This document shows, piece after piece, positions 50,401 through 61,678 of a stretch of DNA of 64,000 nucleotides (positions are counted from its first letter, which is position 1; every line of letters begins with the position of its first letter). The DNA comes from Ectocarpus siliculosus (Eukaryota > Sar > Phaeophyceae > Ectocarpales > Ectocarpaceae): the NCBI GenBank assembly GCA_000310025.1, contig FN649742.1:342241-406240 (forward strand), in the 5' to 3' direction. The notes beneath the pieces were generated by a model. It saw only the letters and a list, made by a program, of their open reading frames with translations. It did not search any database and was not told where the DNA came from. The translations under genes were made by a program, and so were the position numbers.

Positions 50401-50737
50401 GGGCACGTGCAACAAGTTTGACCACAGATGAAGGTTTCCCTTAGCTTTCTCTTCAGTAAGATTCCGTGCGTCAACTACATCAGTGAAAACCGTCCGATCG
50501 TGCCAACTGCCCATCCTGACGCACAAGTACATGGATGTTTCCAAAATACGTCAAAAAGGTGCTGACAGCATAGCATCTCTGGCTATCATGTCATGTTACC
50601 TGGTCCAGAAGAGAAAACTTCCCGGCTTCACAAATGTGATTGTCTGAAAACACCAGCTCGCCGGGCACCTCAGAATCAGATCCATCCAGCATGGAAGGTT
50701 GGGTCTTCTCTAGTTCCTGAGGTTGCACATCCGCCAT
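27367..50737 (-). CDS. HERC: Giant HERC1-like HECT-type E3 ubiquitin ligase (RCC1, SPRY, UBA, FN3, SPRY, HECT)
   Basis: A single gene of at least 26 exons encoding roughly 5,200 residues. Domain order: RCC1 propeller, long helical region, LamG/concanavalin-like fold, SPRY1, UBA, FN3, SPRY2, HECT. RCC1 plus SPRY plus HECT in one very large protein matches animal HERC1 (about 4,860 residues). The family ubiquitinates proteins and acts in trafficking and signalling in the cytoplasm. Junctions checked in frame include 49783-49427, 49209-48988, 48718-48343, 47618-47433, 47297-46218, 45925-44669, 41742-37808, 37556-37057, 36900 onward, 36612-36372, 34205-32777, 32657-31903, 31718-31592, 31478-31318, 31212-29908, 29042-28898, 28661-28061 and 27554-27367. 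The exon 41742-37808 alone is 3.9 kb. One intron uses a GC donor (31903). ATG 50737 is a possible start, preceded in frame by a stop, but the same exon can be entered from upstream at 50716 and N-terminal exons probably extend to about 56 kb. Exons between 50600 and 49783 were not resolved. The HECT domain is incomplete. Confidence 0.85.
31318..32990 (-). other. FN3 domain followed by SPRY domain 2
   Basis: FN3: LLVEAVSATSVTVSWGDWF near 32965, ending with TVHGLAADTRYSFRL after the intron at 32776-32658. SPRY2: GPNLGLTNSNLTVTN, then HRWKVRID|R|CVSKNVFVGVV, SGWGYLANKAIWHNKGK, YGDLFREGDTIETILNMD and FARNGRDLGMAVQGL. The SPRY2 exons join in frame only if the intron after 31903 starts with GC. Confidence 0.85.
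36840..37133 (-). other. UBA domain split by an intron
   Basis: RQALVENLIAMGFPVEWAIR ends the exon at 37057, and the next exon, starting at 36900, continues as SESAATAWIIDRLE. Together they give the three-helix UBA pattern (MGF loop, then NESAAxAWI-type third helix) found in HERC1-type and related ligases, which binds ubiquitin. Confidence 0.85.
37450..38175 (-). other. SPRY domain 1 of the HERC-like protein
   Basis: Runs from LQVMGGDALVEVIEGN through GGRWYYEVTLLTGGLMQLGW and SWAFDGFRQKRW to WRAGDVVGVLLD, then across an intron (37808 to 37556) into SLNGRDLGVAF. The junction AG+C restores MRFSLNGRDLG, the classic end of a SPRY fold. SPRY domains are protein-interaction modules. Confidence 0.9.
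40050..40720 (-). other. LamG/concanavalin-like region of the HERC-like protein
   Basis: Within the 3.9 kb exon, the segment from GLSFWVWGPSC (about 40715) to KITFNGRVVATRV (about 40070), with GQWTHVTCSAYSN between, has the strand pattern of a LamG/pentraxin-type jelly roll. Low-complexity acidic and serine-rich inserts interrupt it. Assignment is by pattern only. Confidence 0.5.
47433..49783 (-). other. RCC1-repeat beta-propeller exons of the HERC-like gene
   Basis: Five exons encode successive RCC1 blades. Landmarks: CHVALTTEGELLTWGGQDG; VACGQEHTLALLETGQ; VFSWGNGSNGRLGLGD; CGVSHSLAVCSTGTSYAWGK; AGGWGHSLALTRRGELFSFG; TSGWDHCMAVTHDGTLFTWG; SGRYGQLGHEDAG; TYSAAVTVDGRVFKWG. Each exon boundary falls inside or at the edge of a blade, and all join in frame. 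RCC1-like domains in HERC proteins bind small GTPases or other partners; which partner applies here cannot be told. Confidence 0.9.
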
Positions 50738-51406
50738 ACGAATCGATCACAGAACAAAAGGACGCACATAAATTCCCAACCCACCCGCTTGTCGCTTTCT
50801 TTCCTTGTTATCAATGTTGTTGATGATGCTATTTTCTTGAACTATGCAGCCCTTTCCTTATCCAACATGTCCCCTTCCGTTCGCTTAAACGAAACAAAAC
50901 GAATCGATGTGGCAACGAGCCCGCCAACAAAAATGATGCCAAAATAAAAACGTTCAGAGAGAAAGCCCCACCACTTCAGAAAATATGTAAATTCAGAGAA
51001 AGAGCATGGCGTTAGAATTTGGAATTGGCAACGCAGCTTGTCTCGGGCAACCGTGCTGGTCCTCTAAGAGATCCTCGGTATCTTCTTGAAGGTGGTGTAG
51101 AGAGCACAGACGAGATGAAGATTCGCAAACAACCAATCAATACCTGTGTGCAATAGAGTACGCGTGCATTTATTCTTTTTGTATCCTTACGACGATGGTT
51201 TTGTCAAGAAGACAGCGGTATGCAGAGACGGACAACCATTGGCTAACACTCAATCTAATGTAGCTTCGCACATTGCGTCATACGTACAGCGTTCGATGCC
51301 ACACGCATCATCTGCGGTGCACGGATCAGCGGCAGATGGTGATGATGATGATGTTTGTCGAGAAAAAAAATAAATGTTTCCGTCCAAACGCGGCTGAATA
51401 ATCTAT

Positions 51407-51838
51407 CGCGGGGCACGTGGCAGAGGTGTGGCCCGAACCTCTCGTTGGCAGGCTTGTCCTGGCCTCGAATGGGTAATCTTGTATCTAGATTGGACGGCGG
51501 GGCTTCAATTTGATGGCAAGTAGGCAACGATACGCTCAAATATGTCGAGTTCGGAGGTAACTACAATGGATTGATGTGTTCCAACGAGAACGAAGTCAAC
51601 AATAATCATGCGTTCGCGCGTAAAAACAATACTCGAAATAGCAACTGTCCGTAGGCGGGGGAACATCCCCCGCGGGGAGGGTGGCAGCGGTGTGCCTCGA
51701 ACCTCTCGTTGGCAGGTTAAGTAGAGAGACGCACAGTCATTCCAGCGTCAAACGGGCTGTGCATCCTGTTGTAAATTGGACGGGGCTTCAATTTGATGGC
51801 CGGTAGGCAACGCTAGCCCCAAAATTGATCGAGATCGG
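51407..51838. repeat. Two direct copies of a dispersed repeat
   Basis: Copy A (51407-51556) and copy B (51671-51838) share GAACCTCTCGTTGGCAGG and, further on, GGGGCTTCAATTTGATGGC plus GTAGGCAACG. Copy B has extra bases between the two blocks. Read on the minus strand, each copy carries a GGTTCGRG word like a Pol III B box. They lie upstream of ATG 50737, inside an intron if the N-terminal exons belong to the same gene. No other feature was seen in 50738-52148. Confidence 0.7.
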
Positions 51839-52148
51839 AGCAATTTGGCCGGGAGTGCTCGTGTTTCGTGCTTGAGACGACCGATCACCGACACAGCCAA
51901 ACGTTAACGCCGGAGGTACAACTTGCTGTCTGCAGTAGTGTAGGACGGCTGATGGGGTGATTTCTCGCGCCTCGGGGGTTTGGGTCTAAAAGGTGCGTGG
52001 TTCGGATCTCCCGACTGAAAGTGAGCAGACAATCAGACAATCATTGTTTTGTGAGACCTCTGGACTAGACCGTAACAGTCTCTTAGAGGAAAACATATTC
52101 GCTCAGGACAATTCAACGAAACGCTGAGAACCGTATACACGCCAGTAC

Positions 52149-55100
52149 CTTGAGGTGGTGTCCCACGGCTAAAATTGGCATCCCCTTGTCCGTAGCTGTC
52201 GAAGAAAAGAGAAGTCTGACGACCCGAAGGCAGTGAGCAAGGGAACCTTGCTTGACCGCGAGGCCTATCGCTGCTGCAAGAACATCTCCTTGCTGTGTGC
52301 TCGACAGCTCCTCGCGGAGCAACCCCTCTGCAGAGGACATCATCGCGTCAACAACTCCTCCAGGGCTAGCCCCGGTGGGCAGTCCGGCGAGTACTGTTTC
52401 TGTAGGTTCTATCGGCGGCTGCGGCCCAGAGCACTTCCCAGTAGGTAAGAGCGGCGATAAGGATAGCACCGGCGTCTCGTTGATTATCGAGGGCACCTGT
52501 CTCATCAACTTCAAAATACCTCGCGTGTTTCCCTGCCGTTTTAAAGATTTCAATAGACGGAGAAAGAACTCTTTGCCGATGCGAGCGCTAAGGTTAGGGC
52601 CGTCAAGTCTGCGTGTAGGGGGCGTGCTCGGCTCGGGTAACCGGCCAGTGGCGGTCCATATGAGATCAACGGGAAAGAGATCACACGGCAGGTCCGACCT
52701 CCTCCTCACGCCCGAAGGCGAGACGGTTGAGAACTCCTGCAATCGCGTGTCATCCATGGATCCTATGCCCTGAAGCCGATCATCGTTCCAGCACCCTCCC
52801 AAACACGCCAAGCCCGGTAGAGCAAGTCTTCCGCAATGAATGCATGCGTTACTTGTACGGCAAGACTCCTTTCGGCGCGTTGTCGGCAGGATATCCGACG
52901 AGCAAGGTGCGAAGTTGGTCTCAAAGGGCATATTGCCCAGATGTAGGAAGGCCGACTGTAGAACAGAAAAAACGCCCCTATTGATTGCAGCACTAAGGAT
53001 CGCGTATACCGGAGTAGAGTTGTTCCATCGTGTGCACTGATGTTCGCAGTCCAAGCAAACAAGCAGACTTGTGACGCGGGCAAGACGCGGCGGAAACGCC
53101 GGAACCATTTTGGTTCCGCCGCGCATAAAAAAAAAGTCTGCTTGCTTGTAGCAGTTACAATATACGTCATAGTGGAAGCGTCATGTAGACAAACCCGACG
53201 CGCCGCGATCCCCAGTGGTACCGGATATACAGCAATAGTCCAGACAACGCACTTCGACAACAAGGGTCCCTCATCGAACGAACAAGGGGTGATGAATTTC
53301 TAGGGTGGACCTGGAGGCGGGGTAACTGGTGCCGTTTCGCGATCTGTGGTTCCTGACCTAATGACTGGGAAGCGTCGAAATGTACGTGCCAGGTACGACA
53401 GCAGTAGTGCCATAGACCGTAGACCGTGTTGGGTGGCCATACGGCCAAAGGTGTTTGGCACGCTGTTGGAGAGAAATACCCGGACAGCTCCATTGGACGT
53501 TATGCTACGACGAGGTCATACAGCTGTACTGCTGTAGAGAGTATTGTGGACAGGTTGTAGACGCTAGAGGACAAACCGAGTCTACCTTTGCTACGTAATA
53601 GCACACGTACCTACACCTACGATAGCACACGTACCTATAGCAACGAGTTATCAAGTTGCCACGTTGGAGGAACTTCACGTATACAAAACTGTAGTTGCTA
53701 CCAGATACCAATAAAAAACAACAGACACATTTTGGTAAAGTTTTCGCACCAGATTCAATCGAAGCTGTTAAAAAAGGCCCCTTGTGGTTAACTTGCACCA
53801 CACCACATCACCGCTTACACCATGCTATTGCCCTGGCAGCAAGTCTTAGACATGTTTTATTACCGACGCACAGGTATGGCACAGTCATTTTCTCAGAGAT
53901 GCACTGGAAGGTTATTGACATTGCTCTTGGACGGCGACGTCCTCAACACGTTTCTCGGCATCCTGTGTAACTCCAAGATTGGATTCTTTCTCCTCCTCGG
54001 GGGCACACCCATCGACTCCAGGGCAACTAGTCTTGTCATCTGGGTCATCACACGGCGGACGATGCTGGTGGTGCGTCTCTAGCTCTTGTCCTGAATCGGG
54101 CATCGCCAATGCACCATCTGGAGCAAAGCCTCTGCCCGGCTGGTCGGGATCTGGAGGCCAGGGCAGCGCTTCCTCCTCGGCGCGCAGACTCGTGAGCACA
54201 GGCTCACCGCCGAATAGCACTCGCACGTTCCATGGTATGACCGATGTCCAAAGATTTATCGACTCGGCGATCGCGATTGTATACTCTGCTAGTTCTAACC
54301 TCGTCTCGTACTGACGGACGCAATGCTCGCGTGAAAACGCTGAGACAGGAATCGGCGGAGCAACTCGGGTGTCACCCTGTGCTTCTTCCGTGCAGACGCT
54401 GGCACATTCGACCGCGGGCTGCTCGTCTATTTCTGAACAGAAGGCCTGTGGTAAAGTAAAAGAGAGATGTATGTTTCGGCACATCGTGAAGACGTTAGGT
54501 GAGGAAAAAAGGTGGACCCTAAGTCTGTGACCAACTGGCAGTCGACATCACCTCTTGCGTGTACCAATCGAAGTAGCAGTGGTCATCGCTGTTGGTGTCA
54601 GGACATGGGGGTCTATGTGAGCTACATATTAGGTTTGATGAGGCCTTGCCGTGCCAATGCCCGAGATATTGTCAAGATTGCCATCCCCGAATGTCATGAT
54701 CGTGCTCGGCGCTATGTCTGGTTGTCTTGATGTCCTGACACTGAGAGGCCTCACTCAACTTCAATTTGTCATGTCTTCTCGGTTTCTATCATTTGCGATC
54801 ACCCTTGGTATTCCGATTGTATGCACGTCGGTTTCCCGTGGCGTGTACTGTGGACCCGCTGCTGTTGCTCACCTTGAGTAGACTCCTCCGCCTGTGGATC
54901 ATGCTCATAATCTCGACAACACCACAAGCTGTTGTCCACAACAGGTTGAGCCTCGACACCGTGGCTACATAATGTCCGATTGTGAAATCCCCACGGATTT
55001 GCTTCCTGAACCTGCGTGATAGCCACACAATGTGCAAGGGTAGAAGGCCCATCGTGTTGCAACAACCCCGACCTTTGGAGCAAGCGAGTATTTCAGGCGG

Positions 55101-55944
55101 GTCCCACCAAAGGGGGGAAGAGTCAGAAATTGGTGTTTATGGAGTTGGAAGAAGGAGGTATTTGTATTGTACGGCGATTAAACTGGGAGCTTCTGGTGGG
55201 TCGTTGTCCCTGCTCAGGCACGTCAGCGGGTCCATACCTTTCCCGCTCGTTCTCCGGGCACCCTAGTAGCACACTCGCGGAGTCAACCAGCTCTTGGGCT
55301 TCTTGGAAACATTCGCCCAAATGTGCTGGACTTTCGTCGTCTGTGACAACAGCGAAGAAATTGCCGTCCAAGGCCTTCTCGATCTCTTTGGACCCATTGA
55401 TCAAACGCGCAATGTCCACCTACAAGCGCCGGCGGTTGTGAATAGATGAAACGGAAGGGGATGATTAGATTCTGAGGATTTAACTGCGGCAGTAGTGCCA
55501 CTTCACGCGCATGTCCGTATAAGAGCAAAATCATTATCCGGGAAGATTCGAAGGCCGCGGAATCGGTGGCGAAGGACCGGGGTTGGAAGAGAAAGGTCTA
55601 GAACGTAATGTTGTTCAACTCACACTTTTTCTATTCAACCATAACAGGGAATATGCGCAGGTCATACCTTTTCCCAATCCATATCCACGGGGACGTCATC
55701 CCCTGAGATTCGGCTCTGATGTCTTTTGTCGCGACGGTGTTTCCTCTTCGTTGTATCATCTTCCTGTCTGGGATCACCCTTCCCCCCAATCCGGTTCCCA
55801 TTAATTCTTCCGGTGCATGGGCTAGGGCGCACCATGGAATGCTTGCTGGCACCTTCCGCGTAAAACTCTGAACCTGGATCCCAAGTTCTCTCCCGTCTTG
55901 ACCGATCTGAGTACCCCCTGCGAGCATCGGCATTGGCAGTGAGA
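52149..55944 (-). CDS. Probable N-terminal exons of the HERC-like gene
   Basis: Minus-strand coding blocks: about 55944-55700 (GTQIGQDGRELGIQVQSF, then DIRAESQGMTSPW), 55419-55241 (VDIARLINGSKEIEKALDG), about 54450-54130 (EYTIAIAESINLWTSVIPW) and 52736-52149 (KEFFLRLLKSLKRQGN, then DVLAAAIGLAVKQGSLAHCL). The last block ends at CTCAAG|gtactg in phase 0 and can join the acceptor at 50716 (cctcag|GAA CTA GAG) in phase 0. Helical stretches of the type 'AxxLAVxxGSLxHxL' precede RCC1 repeats in other large HERC proteins (from memory), which supports one gene. Phases between the upstream blocks do not all match, so exons are missing. The alternative is a separate gene ending in this interval. Confidence 0.5.
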
Positions 55945-56049
55945 AAAATATCAACCGGTAAATCGTGGTGTGTGTCAAAGCAGAAAAAACGTCACTGCTG
56001 AAACGGTGTATGACTTCTTTCGTTGGAATCTTGGACATGCGAAATGTAT

Positions 56050-58476
56050 TCATCGATTGCAAACGAGGTACACAGAAGAGGAAAACGCATAATTATCACG
56101 TGCACGATTGCCGTCCCAATACAACTCCCCGACCAACACACCTGCCCGACTCTCAATTTCTACGACGCGAGAATTACTCATGTTGCTCTGAAGTGATTCG
56201 CAAACTACACCAAGCATTTCCAGATTGTCAAAGTTGTCAACGTACCTGAAAACTCGTTTTCTGTGGTTCACGCGCTGGGAACTGCTTGCATACAGGCTGT
56301 TTTCCATGTCCTCAAGAGGACCACCCGTGTCTGTCGTTCCTCGTGGAAGCTTCGGCTTTCCCCCACCACTATCTCCGGCATCGATAGGGCCGGGACCTGT
56401 GCTTGGATCTCCCGGTGTCGCATCCCATTCGTGCTCCCCTTCGGCTTCCGTCGTAGCGTTCACCGGGGCTGTCGCTGATGTTTTGCGGGGTTTACCTCTC
56501 GGCCGAGTCTGTCTAGAAGCTGCGGATGCTTCAGGCCAAACGGACCTCTTGTACACCAGATCTGAGGAAGGGGAGCACAAACGTGCCCATAGCACCGTGA
56601 CACCGGGTCCATTTTGTACGTGCAGATCGCGCGATTGCTCATCGCTCCGGTGGCCTTGCTCGTGTTCTCGTGCCTGGTTGGCGGACGAAACATTACTTGC
56701 TGCGACGGCGTTGGCGGTACTTTCCCGCGGCACCCGGGTTCCGCAAGCGGTGGCAGGTCGCCGCGGAGGAGTTTGGAGATTCTTGGAGATCTCTGCAGCG
56801 GCTGAACGGGGCCTCGCCACAAAATCGCCACGAAGAGTCTGGGAACTGGTGGGTGAGCAAGAGATCTCGGCCCAGGCACGCTGTTGTGTCCCTAGACCGA
56901 CACGTCCCGAGGTCTGAAACAACGTGTCAGTGCGCGGCTCAGTGGTGGGCGTTGGCCAGGGACGGTTGGCGGAATACTCCGTCCTTGCCGGCGTCGACTG
57001 AGCGCTAGGTCTCTGCCTGGTTTCAAGAGGGAAGGGGTCGTTGCTGTACGTGGAGAAGACGCTATGTAAGGGTGTACCTGGTGCTTGGGCCGCTAAGATG
57101 CGCCTGGCGCGGGGACTGATTGCGTCCATGAACCCTTTCCGTCGATGTGCTGGGGCCGTACGTGGCCTCCGCTCCGCCCCCTTCTTCCCGTTCCCTTTCT
57201 CGTGGATCGGCACACCCCTCCGACCTTCTTGCGCAGCTGACGTGGCGCCTAGGCTTCCGCCGTGGGTCTCAGCTTTCCCCTCCGACGCTGACCTGACGGG
57301 TGGGCGGTGATCTCGCGGAATGAACGGCTTCCAGGGTTCCTGAGCAATGTGCTTCCCGCCGGGCCTCCATGGGCACACGACCTTTCGCCGGTCTGCTGCG
57401 TTCTCGGCAATCAACTCCTTCCGACGCCTCTCCATGCGTTTCAGACCTTCCGGGTCCTGCCGCCAGCTATTGGGCAGCACCTCAGTGCCTTTTCCAAAAT
57501 CACCCATCATCTTGATTGTTCACGTGAGCAGAGAAGGGAGCGGCTTTACACTGATGCAGCAGAGGCATGTGATCTCAATGACATCGCTATACTTACGCTT
57601 CTCGTCGATGGTTGAGATATCTTGGATAAGGTAAGCTAGTCGACAAGAAATTTGGGTGACAACTGGCGACGCTGAGGTATGTTGACGGACTCGTGACGAA
57701 AGCTGGATTTCATGTTTATCCCTCGTCGTATGGCTTTCATACGCCATCTCAAAAATACGTATACTTCTTGTTCCGGTATCGTACCTGCTCGGCCTCATCT
57801 TCCTCCAAAGCGGCGATCTCTTTGAGCAAGGCCTTGTCCTTGCCTTTGATTTGAGCCTGAGGCACTCAGCATCAAGCGAGACGCTCGAGGAAGTCATTCC
57901 AACTGCTGTTTGTCAGTGCGTGCGTTGCATTTCGTGCTATCCTTGCGGCCGATCGGAAAATTCATTAGTCACATTCGATAACAAAAGCGTCAGTCAGGCC
58001 CTTTCTTGGTGTAAGTTCCACGCCAGCAGTGGAAACTGCTGTCCACTAGACTTTAGTTTTCGATCTCAAAAAGGGAATTCTCCGTGCACAATTTCGGACG
58101 CCTTGGATACCACGCGAAGCTCACATATTTCCCCCCAGTGAAAAGTATGCAATACCTTGAGACTATGAGCAAACTTTTGTCGAAGCTGCTCGGGCCGCTC
58201 CGCTGGCTGTAGTACAGCCGAGCTCTCCCCAGTAGCGCTACCGTTCCGTCCGCCCGCTCTTTTCGTTTGTCGGTAAATCCCCATTCCCGTGCTTGTCACG
58301 GCTTCTTCCGAGATCTCGACGAGAATGGCGGGGTCGGTCTTCTTAAGTACCTTCTGGAGAGCTTTGTCTTTCTTGGCAATAGCGCTAGCGATGTCGCTGT
58401 GCGCAGCCCGATACCGCCGAATAGCCTTGTATCGATACCTGCCAAGAGAAGGAGAAAAGCCGCCGTGGTTCGTCAT
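56050..58476 (-). CDS. Conserved-looking protein of unknown function, lysine/arginine-rich
   Basis: Exons: 58476-58156, about 57859-57788, a short one near 57630-57605, and 57510 to the stop at 56050 (or to a donor near 56246). The start is MTNHGGFSPSLGRYRYK. The first part is helical and charged (AHSDIASAIAKKDKALQKVL; ALLKEIAALEEDEAEQ). The last exon opens with MGDFGKGTEVLPNSWRQDPE, then GLKRMERRRKEL and KPFIPRDHRPP, and continues as about 300 low-complexity residues. The PNSWRQDPEGLKR and KPFIPRDHRPP blocks look conserved but I do not recognise a family. No membrane segment or signal peptide is visible. The gene lies 254 bases downstream of the next minus-strand gene. Its stop codon (TGA, 56052-56050) overlaps an ATG at 56053 in another frame that opens the next minus-strand coding block. 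Confidence 0.6.
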
Positions 58477-58730
58477 GGGGAAATGATACCCTCATGTCGC
58501 TTGCTTGTCGTTTAAGCCGCACCTGTGATGTTTGGAGTATATACAGCCAAGCTGGCTGCATTCATCTTAGTCATAACGCCAGCGTGAATGCATTCGAGCT
58601 ACAGTAGTTGCATCAACGGGATCTCGGTCTAGATTCTAGAGCAGTCGACAGAAATGGTGATGCTGTTCACGTATTGTGGACTCCATTCGAGTTGTTGCGA
58701 TTGTGTTCAATTCTGGAAAGCGTGCGCTCC

Positions 58731-61161
58731 TCACGTGCAGGCCCGTTCGTTCTGCGCATCTGTACGGTGAAGCTCGTTTGAGACTGGCGCTCCCTTTTCC
58801 AGAATGACCTTGCCGTCTGTGTTGTAAGCTCCGGGATAGTGGTAGTCCTCCGTAATAAACTCTAGCTTCGTTTGACCCTGTATATAATAGGACGACGAAA
58901 CGTATACGGTCAAACCGCGCTCATTGAGGGGAAGATTAAAGACTGGTTTCCACCTAACCCCCGGCACAGTTAATCCGTTGCAAACCACACCCTCGCGCAA
59001 GCGCGGTAACCTGTGAGCTCAACGGCAACCATGCTGTACTGTAATTCTTCATCTACCGATCCTCTACTGCTGCTCGGAAAGCGTGGTGCATAGTCTACAC
59101 CTGCAAGCATTGCTCGGAAAAAACGTGCCCACATACAAACGTTGCCAAAGCCATGATAGGTTCACCGCCAAATCGTGCCTTTAACGCCTTCGTGAGAGCT
59201 CTGTTGAGCTCGTCTTGTCTGCCGTCGATCTCTGCCGTGAAGTGTCTCGAATACGCGTAGGCTTCCCTCCGCGCTTCGATGCTGTCCCCAAGCCGCTTGC
59301 TTGGAAGGTGTTTCCCCAGGCGATCTTCGTAAACTTTGCGGTACCACGGGAGTCTCGCCTTCTCTTCTTCCGTCTTCTCTGGCGTCACCTGGAGAACGGA
59401 ATATGGGAGGACAACCAAGCCGTGTTTCCTGTGCGAGTGTTCACGTAAGGGCTATCACAACACCAGACGAGCGACGCACAGGAGGGCACTCAAGCCCTCG
59501 CTCCACCTGAAAAAGATGGTTCCATCGATTTTTCTTCATAGCTTACTTTCACAATCATTTTCCCGTCCTTTCCTAGCATTTGCCCGTGAACGTTGTAGCC
59601 GTGCTTCTTCTTGAAGAAAGCCGGGTCAGAAAACTTTTCCAGCAGGTACAAGATATGCTTGTCGAGGACGCGCTCTCTTTCGAACAGGTTTGACTGGAAG
59701 CCTCTGGAGTTTCTTTGGGCCACCATTCTCGCCATGAAAGGACGCCTGCGAAAATCAACGACAACACGATAGCAGTGAATCACCAACGGTTCGAAGTAGC
59801 AGCAGTTGATGGGTTGCGATCCGTGCATGGATACTTCTGTTGTAGCACCCTATCAACTGGCTGTAGTCAGAAGGCGACACCTCCTGAAGGAAGCACAAAC
59901 ATACGCTATTTACTGTGTCTACTGCACATCCCTCCTCTCACGTGTCATTTTCCTCGGCAGCTCTTTTCTCCTTCTGGGTGCGATACGGCACGATCTTCTT
60001 GAAAGGTTTTGGTGCCGGCCCCAGAGGCCCTCGCTTTGTTGCCTGTTCCCCAGGCCCAGCATTCCAGGGCCGGTGTGAAAGCGAACGCTTCCTTCTCGCT
60101 TGCCGATCGACGTACCCATCAACATAGAAGCCGAGCCCTTTGTCACCGGTTTTGAAGACGTATCCGTCCTTAGCGCCAGTGAAGCAACTGGATGAGACGA
60201 ACACCCCCTCATCCTTAGGGTTGGCCCAGTCAGAATCTTCGGTTTCCTCCGCGTCTTGGGATTCCTTCATGTCTTGGGTGGATCCTTCGTCCTGGTTTTG
60301 CGGACATGTTACAGAAGTTGCATTCTCTTGTTTTTCTTCTTCGTGGTCAGTGAGAGTTGGACCGCCCTCTTCCTGTTCCTCGATTTCCACGTCCGATACG
60401 GCGTTTAGCTCTGCCTGCCTGAGGCTCGCCTCGGGGTTGGCGCTTAGTGCCTCCGATGTCACGTTCGCCAGAACCAACGGCGGTGGTGATGCCCCGATCT
60501 CCCCCATTTCGGCAACTGCACACGACTCAATCTTACCGTCTACAAACCCATCTGCAGTCTCGCACGCCCCCATGTGTTTGTCAATGTCTGCCGTTGTTTG
60601 TCGAGGAACTTCACCGTCGCACGGCTCGTTTTCTCCGATATGATCAGCTTTTGATTCATCGACGTTGTTCTTCTTCGATGGATTTTCCGCGCTCTCGTCC
60701 AAGGCCGCCTTATCGCCACCAACCCCCGACATTGGAGTGGGGAATCCTTCTTGTGAGCACGTACGAGTAATTCCTAGTGGTTGGGTAGCAGCAGCGGCTG
60801 CCATCAGCTCAGCACTGGAACCTGGTACTGGCCGCGTTGTGTTTTCCCCAAGTTGGCATTCTCCGGCGCCAGCACACCCCTCTTCATCCTTGTGTGCATC
60901 TAGGGTAGCAACGTGAATCTGGGGTAGCAAAGTGTCTTGAGTGGCCGGCTCCTCCTCTGGCTTGGCCGAGGCATCGCTGGTGGTGCTGTCCAATTGCGCC
61001 GCATGCTGCCCTTTCGGATCCGCGAGTGTCGATGCCTCCGCAGCTGCTTCCACTGCAAGTGTCAGCGGTACGTCGGGTGTCGTCTTTATACTTCCCGAAG
61101 AACGGCTTTGCACACTTTCACCGTCTGCCGGCAGGCGGGCCATAGAGTTCAGGGCGATCAT
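58731..61161 (-). CDS. Unknown protein with acidic N-terminus and a GYVFKTGDKGLGFY motif
   Basis: Exons: 61161-59942, 59745-59547, 59388 to about 59148, and about 59010 to the stop at 58731; about 640 residues. ATG 61161 (MIALNSMARL) opens a long acidic, low-complexity region (about 300 residues). Then comes VFVSSSCFTGAKDGYVFKTG followed by DKGLGFYVDGY, a compact motif that I recall from uncharacterised proteins of algae and protists. A basic stretch follows (KRSLSHRPW; GPLGPAPKPFKKIVPYRTQ). The junction GAC AC|gtgaga to cag|G CGT CCT gives MARMVAQRNSRGFQSNLFER, and the next exon starts VTPEKTEEEKARLPWYRKVY. The C-terminal part (KLEFITEDYHYPGAY) may be a beta-rich fold. Function unknown. The gene is divergent from the TPR gene. 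Confidence 0.65.
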
Positions 61162-61678
61162 GGCTGAAGTCTAGCAGCGGTAAAGTAACGCAACCGCAGC
61201 CTGACCGCTGTTCGAGCACGTTGAGAGCAATATCAGATTGAGACTCTCCTCTGGTTTGAGGCTTCCCTGGTGCCACTGCTGTCGACAGTCATGCCCTATC
61301 ATCAGTCACCGTCTTCCAAAAGATAATATACAGACATTAGTCGTTGAATTGGGGAGCTTCACGCTGGCCTCCTAGATCGCTGGAGCAAATATTCATGAGT
61401 GTTCGTGCCATTTGCAGCCATTTGGTGCATGATGCAGATCCCCGATCCCAAAAAAAACGAAACGAAAAAAAAAGGTGAACCCCTTGCCCCTCGTGGTTTA
61501 CGCCTCCGTTCCCTTTTCTGCCTCCTCCGTCCCTGATCCCTGATTGCACTTGGTCTGCCAACACGTGTTTCGTCCGCGTTGGCTCGCATCACACATAAAT
61601 TTTGAGGTGGGCACACAACCTGCGGTAGCAAGGTGCCGACTCCCTAGCCGTTGCATTTCGCTGGATTTTGGAGCGCCC
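61162..61678. promoter_or_regulatory. Head-to-head spacer before the TPR gene
   Basis: 517 bases between the divergent ATGs at 61161 (minus) and 61679 (plus). It contains an A-rich tract around 61450-61475. No clear core promoter motif was recognised. Confidence 0.45.
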
